64,000 nucleotides of DNA from Lacimicrobium sp. SS2-24 (lineage in GTDB: Bacteria; Pseudomonadota; Gammaproteobacteria; Enterobacterales; Alteromonadaceae). The notes beneath the pieces were generated by a model. That model did not search any database. It was not told the DNA's origin and worked only from the letters and a program-made list of their open reading frames with translations. Below are positions 55,103-64,000 of this stretch, piece by piece (positions within the stretch are counted from its first letter, which is position 1; every line of letters starts with the position of its first letter). Location: contig NZ_NIWW01000001.1 in NCBI RefSeq assembly GCF_002201535.1, positions 544,933 through 608,932 of the forward strand, read 5' to 3'. The position numbers were made by a program, and so were the translations under genes.

Positions 55103-56424
55103 CCAGATGGTCGCTGAAGCGGCGCAGTCTGGTCGCCGCCATTCTGGTGCTGACGATATTTCTTCCCCTTGCGGCACTGGTGCTGGAGCAGGCATTTAGC
55201 AACAGTCTGAGTCAGTCGATGGAAGAGCAACTGCGCTTACAGAATCTGGGACTGATCTCTGAGTTTGAAGTGATCGGCGGTGAAATTCAGATGCCCGAGC
55301 AGTTGTTTAATAACAGTCTGAATATCCCCGGATCAGGCACCTATGCGATGATATCCATGCATAAACTGCCCCTCTGGGAGTCCAATTCAACCCTCAGCTG
55401 GACAGAAATCCCCGAGCTGGAACGTCCAGTTGTAGGGAAAGAGCAATTTATTTCCACGGAGTTACCACAGGGTCACTTTTTTCAGTTTAGCTATACCGCT
55501 GAATTCGAGGATTCCGGTTTCATGTTCCCGGTCACTTTTCATATTTTACAGGACAGACAACTTTTTGATCAGGAGGTGGGTGCCTTTCGCACAACTTTGT
55601 GGCGCTGGCTGGGGCTGATTTTCGTGCTCCTCATCGCCTTGTTGGTGTTCAGCCTGTACGCCGCGCTGCGCCCAATCAGCGAGCTGGTTAGTCAAATCAG
55701 CGAGACCGAGGCCGGTAACCGCGATCGCCTCAGCGGTGCTTTCCCGCCAGAACTCGAGCGCCTAAAAAGCAGCCTCAATCATTTGCTCGATTCAGAACTG
55801 CAGCAACGACAACGCTACCACAACAGCCTCGGAGATCTGGCCCATAACCTGAAAACTCCCCTCGCTCTGTTAAAAGGTAACGAACAGGTTATGGCCTCAG
55901 CCGGTGAGCCGGTGGAGCAGATTGACAACATCATCAGCCGTCAGCTTAAACGTGCCGTCGCCGGCGCTGGCAGTGGCTGGCAACAAAAGGTGGCACTTGC
56001 CCCACTGTTGCGCCAGCTCAGCCAGGCGATGAATAAAGTGTATGCTGACAAACACCTTAACATTGAACTCAGGCTCGACAGCGAAGGAGAACTGGCCGCC
56101 GATAAAACCGACCTGATGGAGCTGTGTGGCAATCTACTGGACAACGCCTGCAAAGCCGCAAAGGAACAGGTCATCATAGGGTTACATCAACACGGCAAAG
56201 CGTTACACCTGACCATCGAAGACGATGGTCCTGGTATTGCCGCCGACAAGCGTGAGCAGATCCTCAACCGCGGGACGCGACTCGACTCCTATGCCAGTGG
56301 ACAGGGCTTTGGCATGACCATCGTTATGGATTTGATTACTGCCTACCACGCCCGTCTGGACATCGAAGATGCGCCCTCAGGAGGTAACCTTTTCCGCGTT
56401 CGTTTCAGCACCGTCACCAAGTAA
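55099..56424 (+). CDS. PhoQ-like sensor histidine kinase
   Basis: A 441-residue membrane kinase: spans at about 10-30 and 168-190, a periplasmic sensor domain between them, then a HAMP-like linker. His249 in GDLAHNLKTPLALL is the phosphorylation site; NLLDNACKAAK (N box), EDDGPGIA (G1) and GQGFGMTIV (G2) follow. It pairs with the overlapping PhoP-like regulator. Its last 48 bp overlap the convergent AI-2E-type gene. Confidence 0.88.
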   Translation: MTRWSLKRRSLVAAILVLTIFLPLAALVLEQAFSNSLSQSMEEQLRLQNLGLISEFEVIGGEIQMPEQLFNNSLNIPGSGTYAMISMHKLPLWESNSTLSWTEIPELERPVVGKEQFISTELPQGHFFQFSYTAEFEDSGFMFPVTFHILQDRQLFDQEVGAFRTTLWRWLGLIFVLLIALLVFSLYAALRPISELVSQISETEAGNRDRLSGAFPPELERLKSSLNHLLDSELQQRQRYHNSLGDLAHNLKTPLALLKGNEQVMASAGEPVEQIDNIISRQLKRAVAGAGSGWQQKVALAPLLRQLSQAMNKVYADKHLNIELRLDSEGELAADKTDLMELCGNLLDNACKAAKEQVIIGLHQHGKALHLTIEDDGPGIAADKREQILNRGTRLDSYASGQGFGMTIVMDLITAYHARLDIEDAPSGGNLFRVRFSTVTK

Positions 56425-57426
56425 AACGGCAAACCAACGCCCGCCCTCTGTGGACTCCAGGGCAATCTTGACGATCATGGTCAGCGGCACCGACAGCAAC
56501 ATCCCCACTGTACCCAGCAGCCACCCCCAGAAGATCAGGGATAAAAACACTACCAGAGTCGACAGACCCAGGCCTCGCCCCATAAAGCGAGGCTCAATGA
56601 TGTTGCCCATTAATGTGTTCAGGGCGATATAAAACAGCGCCACTGCACCGGCCATGGCCGGGCCAAGCTGCACAAAGGCCAGTAGCACCGGGGGAACCGC
56701 GGCGAGAATCGAGCCGATATTCGGAATGTAATTAAGCAGAAAAGCCAGCACGGCCCACAGCATAAAGTGGTCAAGCCCCATAAAGTACAGCACTACACCT
56801 ACCAGGGTACCGGTGAGTAAGCTGATGAGGGTCTTAATCACCAAATAGTTTTTCACTGAGGCGAGAAACTTGTCTACCTGTTGAATTTTCATGGCCGGGT
56901 CTGCCAGGGCAATATGTACCTTTTTGGGTACCGTGTCGGCTTCGAAAAGCATAAAGACCACGGTCAGCAAAATCAGGAAAAAATTGGTCATCACCGAGCC
57001 CAGGCTGGTCAGCAGATTGCTGGCCATGTTCATGGCCAGTCCGGGGTCGAGATAAGACAGCAGCTGATTGCGGTCAATCTGAATATTCAGTGATGACAGC
57101 TGCGAAGCTACCCACGCCAGTTCATTGGCAAGCTGCGCCTTGTAGTTGGGCAGATTAAGGGTAAATTCGTTCATGGACTGACCGACTAATCCCGCCAGCA
57201 TAAATCCAAAAATGACGATAATCAGTATAACCAGTAGCACTGAAATCAACTTGGGAATGCGATACTCAGATGCACGCCGGATAATGGGGTTGCAGGCAAT
57301 GGCGATAAAGATAGAAAGTAAAAAAGGCACCACAATGCCACTGGCGGCTTTAATGCCTGCCAAAACCACTATCAGAGAAGCCATGGTCAGCAGCACTTTT
57401 AGACTGGAGCTGTTTTTTATATCCAT
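56377..57426 (-). CDS. AI-2E family transporter (PerM-like)
   Basis: A 349-residue membrane protein with about eight spans, of the UPF0118/AI-2E family: SGIVVPFLLSIFIAIACNPI near the start, LDHFMLWAVLAFLLNYIPNIGSILAAVPPV (as two) and NIIEPRFMGRGLGLSTLVVFLSLIFWGWLLG (as two) at the end. Some members export AI-2 or act as Na+/H+ antiporters; function here is unknown. The stop lies 48 bp inside the kinase gene, a real tail-to-tail overlap. Confidence 0.86.
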   Translation of the reverse strand: MDIKNSSSLKVLLTMASLIVVLAGIKAASGIVVPFLLSIFIAIACNPIIRRASEYRIPKLISVLLVILIIVIFGFMLAGLVGQSMNEFTLNLPNYKAQLANELAWVASQLSSLNIQIDRNQLLSYLDPGLAMNMASNLLTSLGSVMTNFFLILLTVVFMLFEADTVPKKVHIALADPAMKIQQVDKFLASVKNYLVIKTLISLLTGTLVGVVLYFMGLDHFMLWAVLAFLLNYIPNIGSILAAVPPVLLAFVQLGPAMAGAVALFYIALNTLMGNIIEPRFMGRGLGLSTLVVFLSLIFWGWLLGTVGMLLSVPLTMIVKIALESTEGGRWFAVLLGDGAETNAEKVTS

Positions 57427-57530
57427 TATTCACAAGTCAAGATTCAATGCTTATGGCAAAATTAACAGAAACACCGACGCTTTGACAGCAAATGGCGTTG
57501 GGAATTAACAGACTGAGGAAGTTAATAAAA

Positions 57531-57899
57531 ATGACGCTAAATCCGGCGATAATCCGTATAAAAAACCTGCGCCTGCGTACCTATATCGGTATCAAACCCG
57601 ACGAAATCGAAAACAAACAAGACGTGCTCATCAACGTAAAGATTTGCTATCGGGCGGAACAGGCCACCAACTCTGACGACATGCAGGATGCACTCAATTA
57701 CCGCACTATCACCAAACGTATTATTGAGTTGGTTGAGCATAATCGCTTTTCTCTTTTGGAAAAGCTCACCTCAGAGATTCTTGCCATCGCGGCAGAACAT
57801 CCCTGGGTTACCTTCGCCGAAGCAGAGGTCGATAAGCCCCATGCCCTGCGTTTTGCTGATTCCGTCTCTCTGTGCTTATCTTGTGGTAACCTTGAATAA
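57531..57899 (+). CDS. folX: Dihydroneopterin triphosphate 2'-epimerase FolX
   Basis: About 122 residues, closely similar to E. coli Fol[17 protein letters not shown] at the start, [18 protein letters not shown] and [11 protein letters not shown]. FolX epimerises dihydroneopterin triphosphate toward tetrahydromonapterin. The ATG at 57531 has GAGG about 14 bases upstream and matches the FolX N terminus; a start 13 codons earlier is less likely. yfcH follows by 21 bp, as in E. coli. Confidence 0.92.
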   Translation: MTLNPAIIRIKNLRLRTYIGIKPDEIENKQDVLINVKICYRAEQATNSDDMQDALNYRTITKRIIELVEHNRFSLLEKLTSEILAIAAEHPWVTFAEAEVDKPHALRFADSVSLCLSCGNLE

Positions 57900-57920
57900 C
57901 GCCAAATCAACGAGACTATT

Positions 57921-58817
57921 ATGCGTATTCTGATGACAGGCGGAACCGGATTGATCGGTTCCAGATTGCTTTCGCGTTTCCCTGAAAGCCACAAGATTAC
58001 GGTACTCACCCGTAATCTGGCAGAGGCACAAATGGCCCTGGGACGACGCGCTACCTGGCTGTCGTCACTCAAATCCCTGAGCAACCTGGACGAGTTTGAT
58101 GCTGTTATCAACCTCGCCGGCGAGCCCATTGCAGATAAACGCTGGACGACAAACCAGAAAGAAAAAATCTGCCATAGCCGCTGGGATATCACGCAAAAGC
58201 TGGTGGATCTGTGCCAGGCTGGCACACAACCGCCGAAAGTCTTCATCAGTGGCTCCGCCATTGGCTACTATGGCCGCCAGGGAGACGAAATCATCAGCGA
58301 GTATCACCAGCACTGCCATGATGAATTCAGTCACCGCTTGTGTAAAAAATGGGAAGAGACTGCCCTGCAGGCTGAGTCCGATATGACGCGGGTATGTTTG
58401 TTAAGAACGGGGATTGTGCTGAGTCGCCGTGGTGGTGCACTGGTTAAAATGCTCCCCCCGTTTAAGCTTGGACTCGGTGGCCCTATGGGCAACGGAAAGC
58501 AATATATGTCGTGGATCCATATCAGTGACATGGTGGCGGCCATAGAATTTCTGCTCGAACAACCGGATTGCCAGGGTGCCTACAACCTCACCGCGCCAAA
58601 TCCGGTTACCAATGCCGAATTTAGTAAAACACTGGCCAGCGCACTGCACCGCCCTTGTCTGTTTCCTATGCCGGCCTTTGTGGCGAAATTGCTGTTCGGA
58701 GAAATGTCTGATCTGCTTTTGTATGGACAGCGCGTCTTACCCAAGCGCTTACAGGAAGCCGGATTTAGCTTTCAGCACCAGCATTTAAATGAAGCCCTGC
58801 AAAGCCTGCAATTGTGA
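57921..58817 (+). CDS. yfcH: TIGR01777 family epimerase-like protein YfcH
   Basis: A 298-residue short-chain dehydrogenase/epimerase-like protein. The Rossmann GxxGxxG is MTGGTGLIGSRL at the N terminus; INLAGEPIADKRWT, SGSAIGYYG, PFKLGLGGPMGNGKQYMSWIH (as two) and the C-terminal LLYGQRVLPKRLQ-AGF are family hallmarks. The substrate is unknown. Next to folX as in enterobacteria. Confidence 0.9.
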   Translation: MRILMTGGTGLIGSRLLSRFPESHKITVLTRNLAEAQMALGRRATWLSSLKSLSNLDEFDAVINLAGEPIADKRWTTNQKEKICHSRWDITQKLVDLCQAGTQPPKVFISGSAIGYYGRQGDEIISEYHQHCHDEFSHRLCKKWEETALQAESDMTRVCLLRTGIVLSRRGGALVKMLPPFKLGLGGPMGNGKQYMSWIHISDMVAAIEFLLEQPDCQGAYNLTAPNPVTNAEFSKTLASALHRPCLFPMPAFVAKLLFGEMSDLLLYGQRVLPKRLQEAGFSFQHQHLNEALQSLQL

Positions 58818-58885
58818 GACGCTTTCCCCCCTATGTAGCGGATGTGAGCGCGGCGTTGGCGTGCTGGCCAACGCCCATCTCCTCA

Positions 58886-61411
58886 CTACACCATTTTTCT
58901 GAGCAGCTGACTGGTATTAAGCGACAACAGCCGCCAGCAACTGATGGCACCGAGCAGTCCCACCACCAGCGCTCCGGTCAGCGGTGCCAGCAACCAGTAT
59001 TGCCAGTGCACGGCAGTCTGCATGTTAAACACCTGACTTTGCAGTAAGTATAAGGCCAGTTCATTGGCCAGCGCCGCCATGGTCCCGGCCACCACACCAA
59101 TGATAATAAACTCTGCAATCACACTCATTCTGATCATCCGTCCCCTGGCTCCCAGCGTCCTTAAGATGGCCAGTTCCTGCTGACGTTCATCCATGGTGGA
59201 TTGCACCTGAGCCACCAGAACCAGTGCGCCCGCACATAGCACCAGCACCAGAATAAACTCAACCGCCAGTGACACCTGCGACACAACACTGCGCAGCTGA
59301 TTGATACGGGCATCCACGTCGAACAAGGTTACGGTAGGAAACGGCGACATTAACTGTCCTAGCAGGGCCTTTTGCTCTGTGGGCAGATGAAAGCTGGTAA
59401 TATAAGTGGGCGAAAAAGCTTCCATGGCTGCGGGCTCAAGCACAAAGAAAAAGTTAGGTTGCATGGTTTGCCAGTTAACTTCACGCAGGCTGCCTACCTG
59501 TGCCTCCACCACTTCACTGCCAATATTAAATCGCAACATGTCGCCGAGCTGAATATCCAGCCGCTCGGCCACCTGAGACTCCACCGACACCTGATAGAGC
59601 TGCTGTGCATCATCCGGCTCGCCATGCCAGCTGCCGGCCACCACCCGGTTCTCATGTTGCAGGGTATTGCTCCAGGTCAGATTGGCTTCTCTGCCAAGGC
59701 CACGACGGCCGCGTTCGTCATCCTCTTTGGTCACCTCGGTGCGGATGGTGTCATCGTTAATGGCAACAAAACGCCCCCTGACCACAGGATAAAAGTTTTC
59801 CATCTGCACGCCACGGGTCTCAAAGTGAGATTCAACTGTGGGCCGCTGCTGATCGGTAATATTGATCATAAAGTAATTCGGCGTGCCTTCTGGCAACTGC
59901 TCCTGCCATTGTTTAACCATGTCATTGCGCATTACCAGCACCACCAGTAACAGCATGATGGTGATGGCGAAGCTGATCAGCTGCACAGAATTATCCATGG
60001 CGCGGCGCTGAATTCTGGCCCAGGCCAGTTGCCATGCGCCCATACGCCCCTGCCCCAATTTGCGACCCAGCCAGATCAGTCCCATAGTCACAACCAACAG
60101 GGCAGCAGCCAGCATCAAACCGGTGACCAGCAAGATGAGAGAGATTTTAAGGTCGCCACTGTAGGCCCACATCAGCATAAAGATGGCGCTGCCAGCGGCA
60201 ATAAACTGACTGATTCTGGAACCGACACTGGCACCGAGATCGCGACGCAATACCCGCAATGGCGGTACAGAAAAAAGCTTCATCAGCGGATAAAGGGAAA
60301 ACAGTAAGGCACACACAACCCCGGTAAAGACTGCAATGATAAAGGGTCGCCAATGCCATGCATCCAGTGCCACCGGGACTTTATCGGCGATCAGTTCGGC
60401 GACCACATGCTGGGCCGCGAAACCGATGCCCGCCCCCAGCGCAATGCCCAGTGTGGCGATAAAAATAATTTGCATCAGGTAAATCTTACGCACCATGGCC
60501 CCCGGTGCGCCCAGGGTTTTCATGATGGCCACGGGATCGTAATGGCGGTGACTGTAGCGCTGCGCCGCGACCGCGATGGACACAGATGCCAGCACAATGG
60601 CAAGCAGGCTGGCCAGAAGGAAATACTGCTCTGCGCGGCGCACGGAACGGCCCAGTGGCGAATCATCATCTTCTACAGAGCGCCAGTAATGCAGTTCACT
60701 GTCCAGTTGTGGTTCCAGCCACTGGTAATAATCATCCAGGGCCGCGCTGTCTCCACTGAACATATAATCATAATCGGTACGACTGCCGGGACCGGTGATG
60801 CGTGTTGCTGCCAGGTCACTCAATGGCATGAGTACCAGTGGATCGCCACCAAATACGTTGAAGCCACCGTCAGGCAATTCGCTGATCACGCCACTGACAA
60901 CAAAGTTTTTCTCCCCGATTTCAACCTTATCACCCTGTTGAATACCCAGAACCTGAAATAAACGGGAGTCCAGCCACACTTCACCCGGTCCGGGGAGCGT
61001 CTCAACCGCTTTGCCAAGACCAAAAGGCTGGTCTGCCAGCTTGATGGTGCCTTTGAGTGGGTATGCATTACTCACCGCCCTCACATCTGCCAGCATCAGT
61101 TCGTCGTTGGCAAACACCATAGAGCGCATTTGCACGCGCTGTGCCGTGTTCAGGCCTTGCGTACGCGCTTGTTCAAGCCAGGTGTCAGGGACCGGTTTGT
61201 CTGATCCTAATAAGCGATCTGCGGCAAGAAACTCGGCGGTACGGTCTGTCAGCGCACTTTGCAGCCGTTCGCTGAACAGCGACAAAGACAAGACTGCGGC
61301 TACCGACAAAATGATCGCCAGTAAAATCACCGTCAGCTCACCACGGCGGGCCTCATGACGAAATAAACGCCATGACAAAGTCAGAACAGCAGCATTGGGA
61401 TTAGCTGACAT
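58886..61411 (-). CDS. ybbP: ABC transporter permease YbbP-like (FtsX domains)
   Basis: About 841 residues. An N-terminal span (LTVILLAIILSVAAVLSLSLF), a periplasmic domain, then FtsX-type span groups around 270-400 and at the C terminus, with QQELAILRTLGARGRMI. Such permeases with YbbA-like ATPases move lipoproteins, lipids or hydrophobic molecules or transmit force; the substrate is not known. ATG 61411 overlaps the ATPase stop by 9-11 bp. Lies with ybbA opposite tesA, as in E. coli. Confidence 0.9.
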   Translation of the reverse strand: MSANPNAAVLTLSWRLFRHEARRGELTVILLAIILSVAAVLSLSLFSERLQSALTDRTAEFLAADRLLGSDKPVPDTWLEQARTQGLNTAQRVQMRSMVFANDELMLADVRAVSNAYPLKGTIKLADQPFGLGKAVETLPGPGEVWLDSRLFQVLGIQQGDKVEIGEKNFVVSGVISELPDGGFNVFGGDPLVLMPLSDLAATRITGPGSRTDYDYMFSGDSAALDDYYQWLEPQLDSELHYWRSVEDDDSPLGRSVRRAEQYFLLASLLAIVLASVSIAVAAQRYSHRHYDPVAIMKTLGAPGAMVRKIYLMQIIFIATLGIALGAGIGFAAQHVVAELIADKVPVALDAWHWRPFIIAVFTGVVCALLFSLYPLMKLFSVPPLRVLRRDLGASVGSRISQFIAAGSAIFMLMWAYSGDLKISLILLVTGLMLAAALLVVTMGLIWLGRKLGQGRMGAWQLAWARIQRRAMDNSVQLISFAITIMLLLVVLVMRNDMVKQWQEQLPEGTPNYFMINITDQQRPTVESHFETRGVQMENFYPVVRGRFVAINDDTIRTEVTKEDDERGRRGLGREANLTWSNTLQHENRVVAGSWHGEPDDAQQLYQVSVESQVAERLDIQLGDMLRFNIGSEVVEAQVGSLREVNWQTMQPNFFFVLEPAAMEAFSPTYITSFHLPTEQKALLGQLMSPFPTVTLFDVDARINQLRSVVSQVSLAVEFILVLVLCAGALVLVAQVQSTMDERQQELAILRTLGARGRMIRMSVIAEFIIIGVVAGTMAALANELALYLLQSQVFNMQTAVHWQYWLLAPLTGALVVGLLGAISCWRLLSLNTSQLLRKMV

Positions 61412-62102
61412 AGCGCTGCTCCGCAGAAGCTTTTTCTTCGCTTTCCTCAGTGAGTGAACCCGCATGCATGTGTAACTGGCGGTCACAGCGCTGTGCCAGC
61501 TCTGTATCATGGGTTACCAGCACCAGCGTGGTGCCCGCCTGACGATTGAGTTCAAACAGCAGCTTTTCAACCTTGTCGCCATTGGCCGCATCCAGGTTGC
61601 CAGTGGGTTCATCAGCAAACAGAATCTTCGGGCGGGTGATAAAGGCTCTGGCTATGGCCACACGTTGCTGCTCACCGCCACTGAGCTGGTTAGGGTAATG
61701 ACTGGCCCGATGCTCCAACCCTACTTGCTGTAACGCTTCCAGAGCCGCCTGACGGGGATTGGCCAGGCCGGTGATTTCTGCCGGTAGCATCACATTTTCC
61801 AAGGCTGTGAGGCTTTGTACCAACATAAAGCTCTGAAAGATAAAGCCCACTTTTTCTCCGCGCATGCGGGCTCGGGCTTCTTCGTCCATTTTATGCAAGG
61901 GGGCTTCATCGAGAAAAATTTCTCCGTCGGTGACTTGATCCAATCCGGCCAATAACCCTAATAAAGTAGACTTGCCCGAACCGGACGCACCGACAATGGC
62001 AACCGACTCACCGGAGTTGACATCAAAACTGATTGGCTGAAGGATCTGAAGTTCGCCTTCGGTGGTACTCACGATTTTTGTGATAGCCCTGGTTCGAATC
62101 AT
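61401..62102 (-). CDS. ybbA: ABC transporter ATPase YbbA-like
   Basis: About 233 residues. Walker [11 protein letters not shown]-loop FQSFMLVQ, signature LSGGEQQR, Walker [10 protein letters not shown] and H-loop VTHD are all present, as is NMDEEARA-like [11 protein letters not shown] typical of the LolD/YbbA branch. The ATG 62100-62102 is preferred over an upstream GTG (seven codons) that lies in the tesA start. Powers the overlapping permease. Confidence 0.92.
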   Translation of the reverse strand: MIRTRAITKIVSTTEGELQILQPISFDVNSGESVAIVGASGSGKSTLLGLLAGLDQVTDGEIFLDEAPLHKMDEEARARMRGEKVGFIFQSFMLVQSLTALENVMLPAEITGLANPRQAALEALQQVGLEHRASHYPNQLSGGEQQRVAIARAFITRPKILFADEPTGNLDAANGDKVEKLLFELNRQAGTTLVLVTHDTELAQRCDRQLHMHAGSLTEESEEKASAEQRYVS

Positions 62103-62124
62103 ATTTATTGGAGTCCTGTGCACT

Positions 62125-62748
62125 GTGTTTTCATATGTAAAGATTATCCTAGTTCTTATACCCGTATTGCTGTTTTCAGATCAACTCAAGGCTGAACAGT
62201 TCAGGTTACTGATCTTAGGTGACAGTCTAAGTGCTGCCTATGGTATGCAACAAGAACAAGGCTGGGTGGCATTGTTACAAAATGCGTTGGCCCCAAAAGG
62301 CATTAAGGTCATCAATGCCGCCGTCAGCGGTGAAACCACCGATGGCGGTCTTGCCCGTCTGCCCCGGTTACTGGAGCAACATCGTCCCACACACTTGCTG
62401 ATTGAACTGGGAGGCAATGACGGGCTGCGGGGCTATCCGGTCAAGAAGCTACAGGCAAACATCACCGACATGATCAATCTGGCACAGGCGCAAGGGACTG
62501 AGGTGTTTCTGCAACAGATGCAAATTCCCACCAACTTCGGCAGACGCTATAACCAGATGTTTATGGACAGTTTCACTACCCTTGCCGATAAGCACGACGT
62601 GCCGCTGATCCCCTTTTTCCTGACAGACATTGCCCTGCAGGACAACATGATGCAAAAAGATCGCATCCACCCCAGTGTGCAGGCCCAGCCACATATCGCC
62701 CGCTTTATGCAGGACCAGCTTGAGCCGCTGTTGCTGGACGCACCCTAA
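62125..62748 (+). CDS. tesA: Acyl-CoA thioesterase I / lysophospholipase TesA
   Basis: About 207 residues, a periplasmic SGNH hydrolase: GDS block ILGDSLSAAYG, SGETTDGG, GGND and the terminal DRIHPSVQAQ. It hydrolyses acyl thioesters, lysophospholipids and some esters. I place the start at the GTG 62125, which gives a clean signal peptide (SYVKIILVLIPVLLFSDQLKA) and needs no overlap with ybbA; an ATG 21 codons earlier would. Only 22 bp separates it from ybbA, so promoters must lie inside the opposite gene. Confidence 0.9.
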   Translation: MFSYVKIILVLIPVLLFSDQLKAEQFRLLILGDSLSAAYGMQQEQGWVALLQNALAPKGIKVINAAVSGETTDGGLARLPRLLEQHRPTHLLIELGGNDGLRGYPVKKLQANITDMINLAQAQGTEVFLQQMQIPTNFGRRYNQMFMDSFTTLADKHDVPLIPFFLTDIALQDNMMQKDRIHPSVQAQPHIARFMQDQLEPLLLDAP

Positions 62749-62837
62749 TAGCCAGTTCAAGGTGCTGACAACATCGGGACAAACACCACTAACATGGTCT
62801 ATGATTAAAAGACGGTAACACAACGAGGTCAATAGTG

Positions 62838-63023
62838 ATGGAAATTGGATCAGCGGTTGGCAGCAATGTGCAAACAGTTCAACCCCAGCCCGCTCAACAG
62901 CAAACTCAGGCGGCTGACCAGCAGCAGCGCCAGGCAGAAGTAGAAGTGGCGCGACTGGAAACGCCTTCACAAGCCCCTGATCCCGGGCAACGGGTGGGTA
63001 GCGTTATTAACACCCAGGCATAA
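62838..63023 (+). CDS. Small Gln-rich hypothetical protein, 61 aa
   Basis: A 61-residue hydrophilic protein: MEIGSAVGSNVQTVQPQP, then a Gln/Ala-rich stretch (QQQTQAADQQQRQAEVE), and PDPGQRVGSVINTQA at the end. No membrane or signal segment; probably disordered. GAGG lies nine bases before ATG 62838; a GTG one codon earlier is possible. It ends at a strong terminator. The ending VGSVINTQA resembles small proteins I have seen in marine gammaproteobacteria without a known role. Confidence 0.55.
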   Translation: MEIGSAVGSNVQTVQPQPAQQQTQAADQQQRQAEVEVARLETPSQAPDPGQRVGSVINTQA

Positions 63024-63053
63024 AAAAAGCCCGTCTGAAGACGGGCTTTTTTA
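63022..63053. terminator. Bidirectional terminator
   Basis: A perfect 13-bp stem, AAAAAAGCCCGTC at 63023-63035 and GACGGGCTTTTTT at 63040-63052, loop TGAA, with T-runs on both strands. It serves the small gene (plus) and the amidohydrolase gene (minus). Confidence 0.92.
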
Positions 63054-63065
63054 TGCTATGACAGG

Positions 63066-64000
63066 TCAGGGCCTCACATATCCCTGAGGTTTATCCTGAC
63101 TGAGTGTCAGATAGCGGTCCCTGAGCTTGGTTTGTCGAGATTCAAGCTCAACCTCCTCGCCGTTAATCAGCACCCTTTCTGGTGCTTCCATGACCTGCAA
63201 CGGGTCTCCTGACCAAATGACCACATCAGCCACTTTGCCAGATTCCAGGCTGCCGTAATCTTTTTCCACACCCAACAACTGGGCCGGATTGATGGTCAGC
63301 GCAGCAAGGCCCTGCTGCCAGGGTAAACCATTGGCTACAGCATTTCCGGCGTGTTGAGTGGCCAAACGCAAATTGTGCGTATCCATGCCAATGGACACCT
63401 TCACACCCGCGGCGTCTAAGCGCCCCGCATTAGCCAATGTGGCCCCAAGTTGATCGAAGCTGCCGGGCAGGTTGGCTTCCGGGTCGAGTATCACCGGTAT
63501 CTTCGCCGCCGCAATATCTTTGGCTACCCGCCAGCCCTCCGTGGCGTACAGCAGCACCAGTTGAAGCTGAGGATAGTCTTGTTTGAGGGCGATAACCTGA
63601 AGGATGTCTGATTTGCGCCTTGCATCGATAAACAAGGGCATATCACCGGCCACTACGGGTAACAGGGCGTTAGCGTCTTCTTTGCTAAGAGCCCCGTGCC
63701 AGTCATCCTTAGGTGTCAGCGGGTTACCCTGCAATGCACTTGCCTCAGCAAGCGCACTGAGTAGTTTGGGCCACAATACTGCGCGACTGCCACCGTTATC
63801 ATCAGCACCACCATGATCAACGGCCACGGTCATAAAGGCTCGTGGCTTGACCAGACTCTCGTCGATACCGAGGCTGAACACGGCTCCCTGACCGCCAAAC
63901 AAACTGTGGGTTGATGACATTCCCGATGCGGCCAGCGTGAATCCCTCAATACGGGTCACCGGAATCAGTGTCGAATCAGGGTTAAAGGCATAACTGACAT
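63066..64000 (-). CDS. Amidohydrolase family protein (C-terminal part)
   Basis: The frame is open to the right edge, so only the last 311 or so residues are seen. They resemble imidazolonepropionase-like amidohydrolases: RIEGFTLAASG near the left, DMPLFIDARRKSDILQ in the middle, then VSIGMDTHNLRLATQHAG and the ending LTINPAQLLGVEKDYGSLESGKVADVVIWSGDPL (as two), typical of this superfamily's final strands. The N-terminal HxH metal motif would lie beyond the edge. Such genes often come in tandem pairs and encode exported peptidase-like enzymes; the substrate is unknown. Confidence 0.75.
   Translation of the reverse strand, partial: VSYAFNPDSTLIPVTRIEGFTLAASGMSSTHSLFGGQGAVFSLGIDESLVKPRAFMTVAVDHGGADDNGGSRAVLWPKLLSALAEASALQGNPLTPKDDWHGALSKEDANALLPVVAGDMPLFIDARRKSDILQVIALKQDYPQLQLVLLYATEGWRVAKDIAAAKIPVILDPEANLPGSFDQLGATLANAGRLDAAGVKVSIGMDTHNLRLATQHAGNAVANGLPWQQGLAALTINPAQLLGVEKDYGSLESGKVADVVIWSGDPLQVMEAPERVLINGEEVELESRQTKLRDRYLTLSQDKPQGYVRP

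Noticed and set aside
60353-60961. A 202-codon frame opposite ybbP
   Set aside because: Antisense to a certain permease gene; composition typical of shadows.

Overview
The window looks like a chromosomal segment of a marine-type gammaproteobacterium, most likely in or near Alteromonadaceae. This is inferred from protein style and gene order: a fused trpCF in a trpL-E-G-D-CF-B-A operon, the rnm-yciO-scpA-scpB and rluB block beside trp, yciB and yciI just downstream, a pabB-nudL-sdaA run, folX-yfcH, divergent tesA/ybbA-ybbP, and a large TonB-dependent receptor. I saw no rRNA, tRNA, CRISPR array or intact insertion sequence. Base composition is moderate and even, except for a visibly AT-richer patch at about 35.7-37.6 kb.

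Layout. 0-8 kb: end of tcdA facing csdE, then minus-strand genes for RluB, a DMT exporter, DUF2750 and DUF2254 proteins, the condensin subunits ScpA/ScpB, YciO and the exonuclease Rnm. 7.8-14.7 kb: the tryptophan operon, with a 17-codon leader peptide (three adjacent Trp codons) and an attenuator hairpin. 14.7-18.1 kb: yciB, yciI, arfB, an orphan gene and a lipoprotein nuclease. Two related palindromic repeats sit after trpA and after yciI.

18.6-26.5 kb is the most interesting region. A minus-strand set (TonB-dependent receptor, YfcC-type permease, isoaspartyl dipeptidase IadA) diverges from a secreted cyanophycinase-family serine peptidase. Together they read as a scavenging route: cleave cyanophycin outside the cytoplasm to beta-Asp-Arg dipeptides, import them through both membranes, and hydrolyse them to Asp and Arg. 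The IadA has altered metal-ligand positions. This pathway is inferred from family and arrangement and is not proven.

26.5-35.5 kb: a membrane diguanylate cyclase, a lipase, a TPR response regulator lacking the phospho-acceptor Asp, RimO, a SoxR locus with a near-perfect SoxR box driving an overlooked 34-codon ORF and a VOC protein, a lipoprotein metallo-hydrolase and an exported M20 peptidase. 35.5-39.5 kb: AT-rich accessory genes, small membrane proteins, a bicupin and a SOUL protein. 39.7-45.7 kb: an S41-like protein, an MBOAT/SGNH/Usp operon, CBS and DUF2784 proteins.

45.7-64 kb: rmuC-fumarase, pabB-nudL-sdaA, an acyltransferase, a lipoprotein, a PepSY/PhoP-like/PhoQ-like signalling operon, an AI-2E-type exporter, folX-yfcH, the YbbAP/TesA block, a small Gln-rich protein and the 3' part of an amidohydrolase gene that runs off the window.
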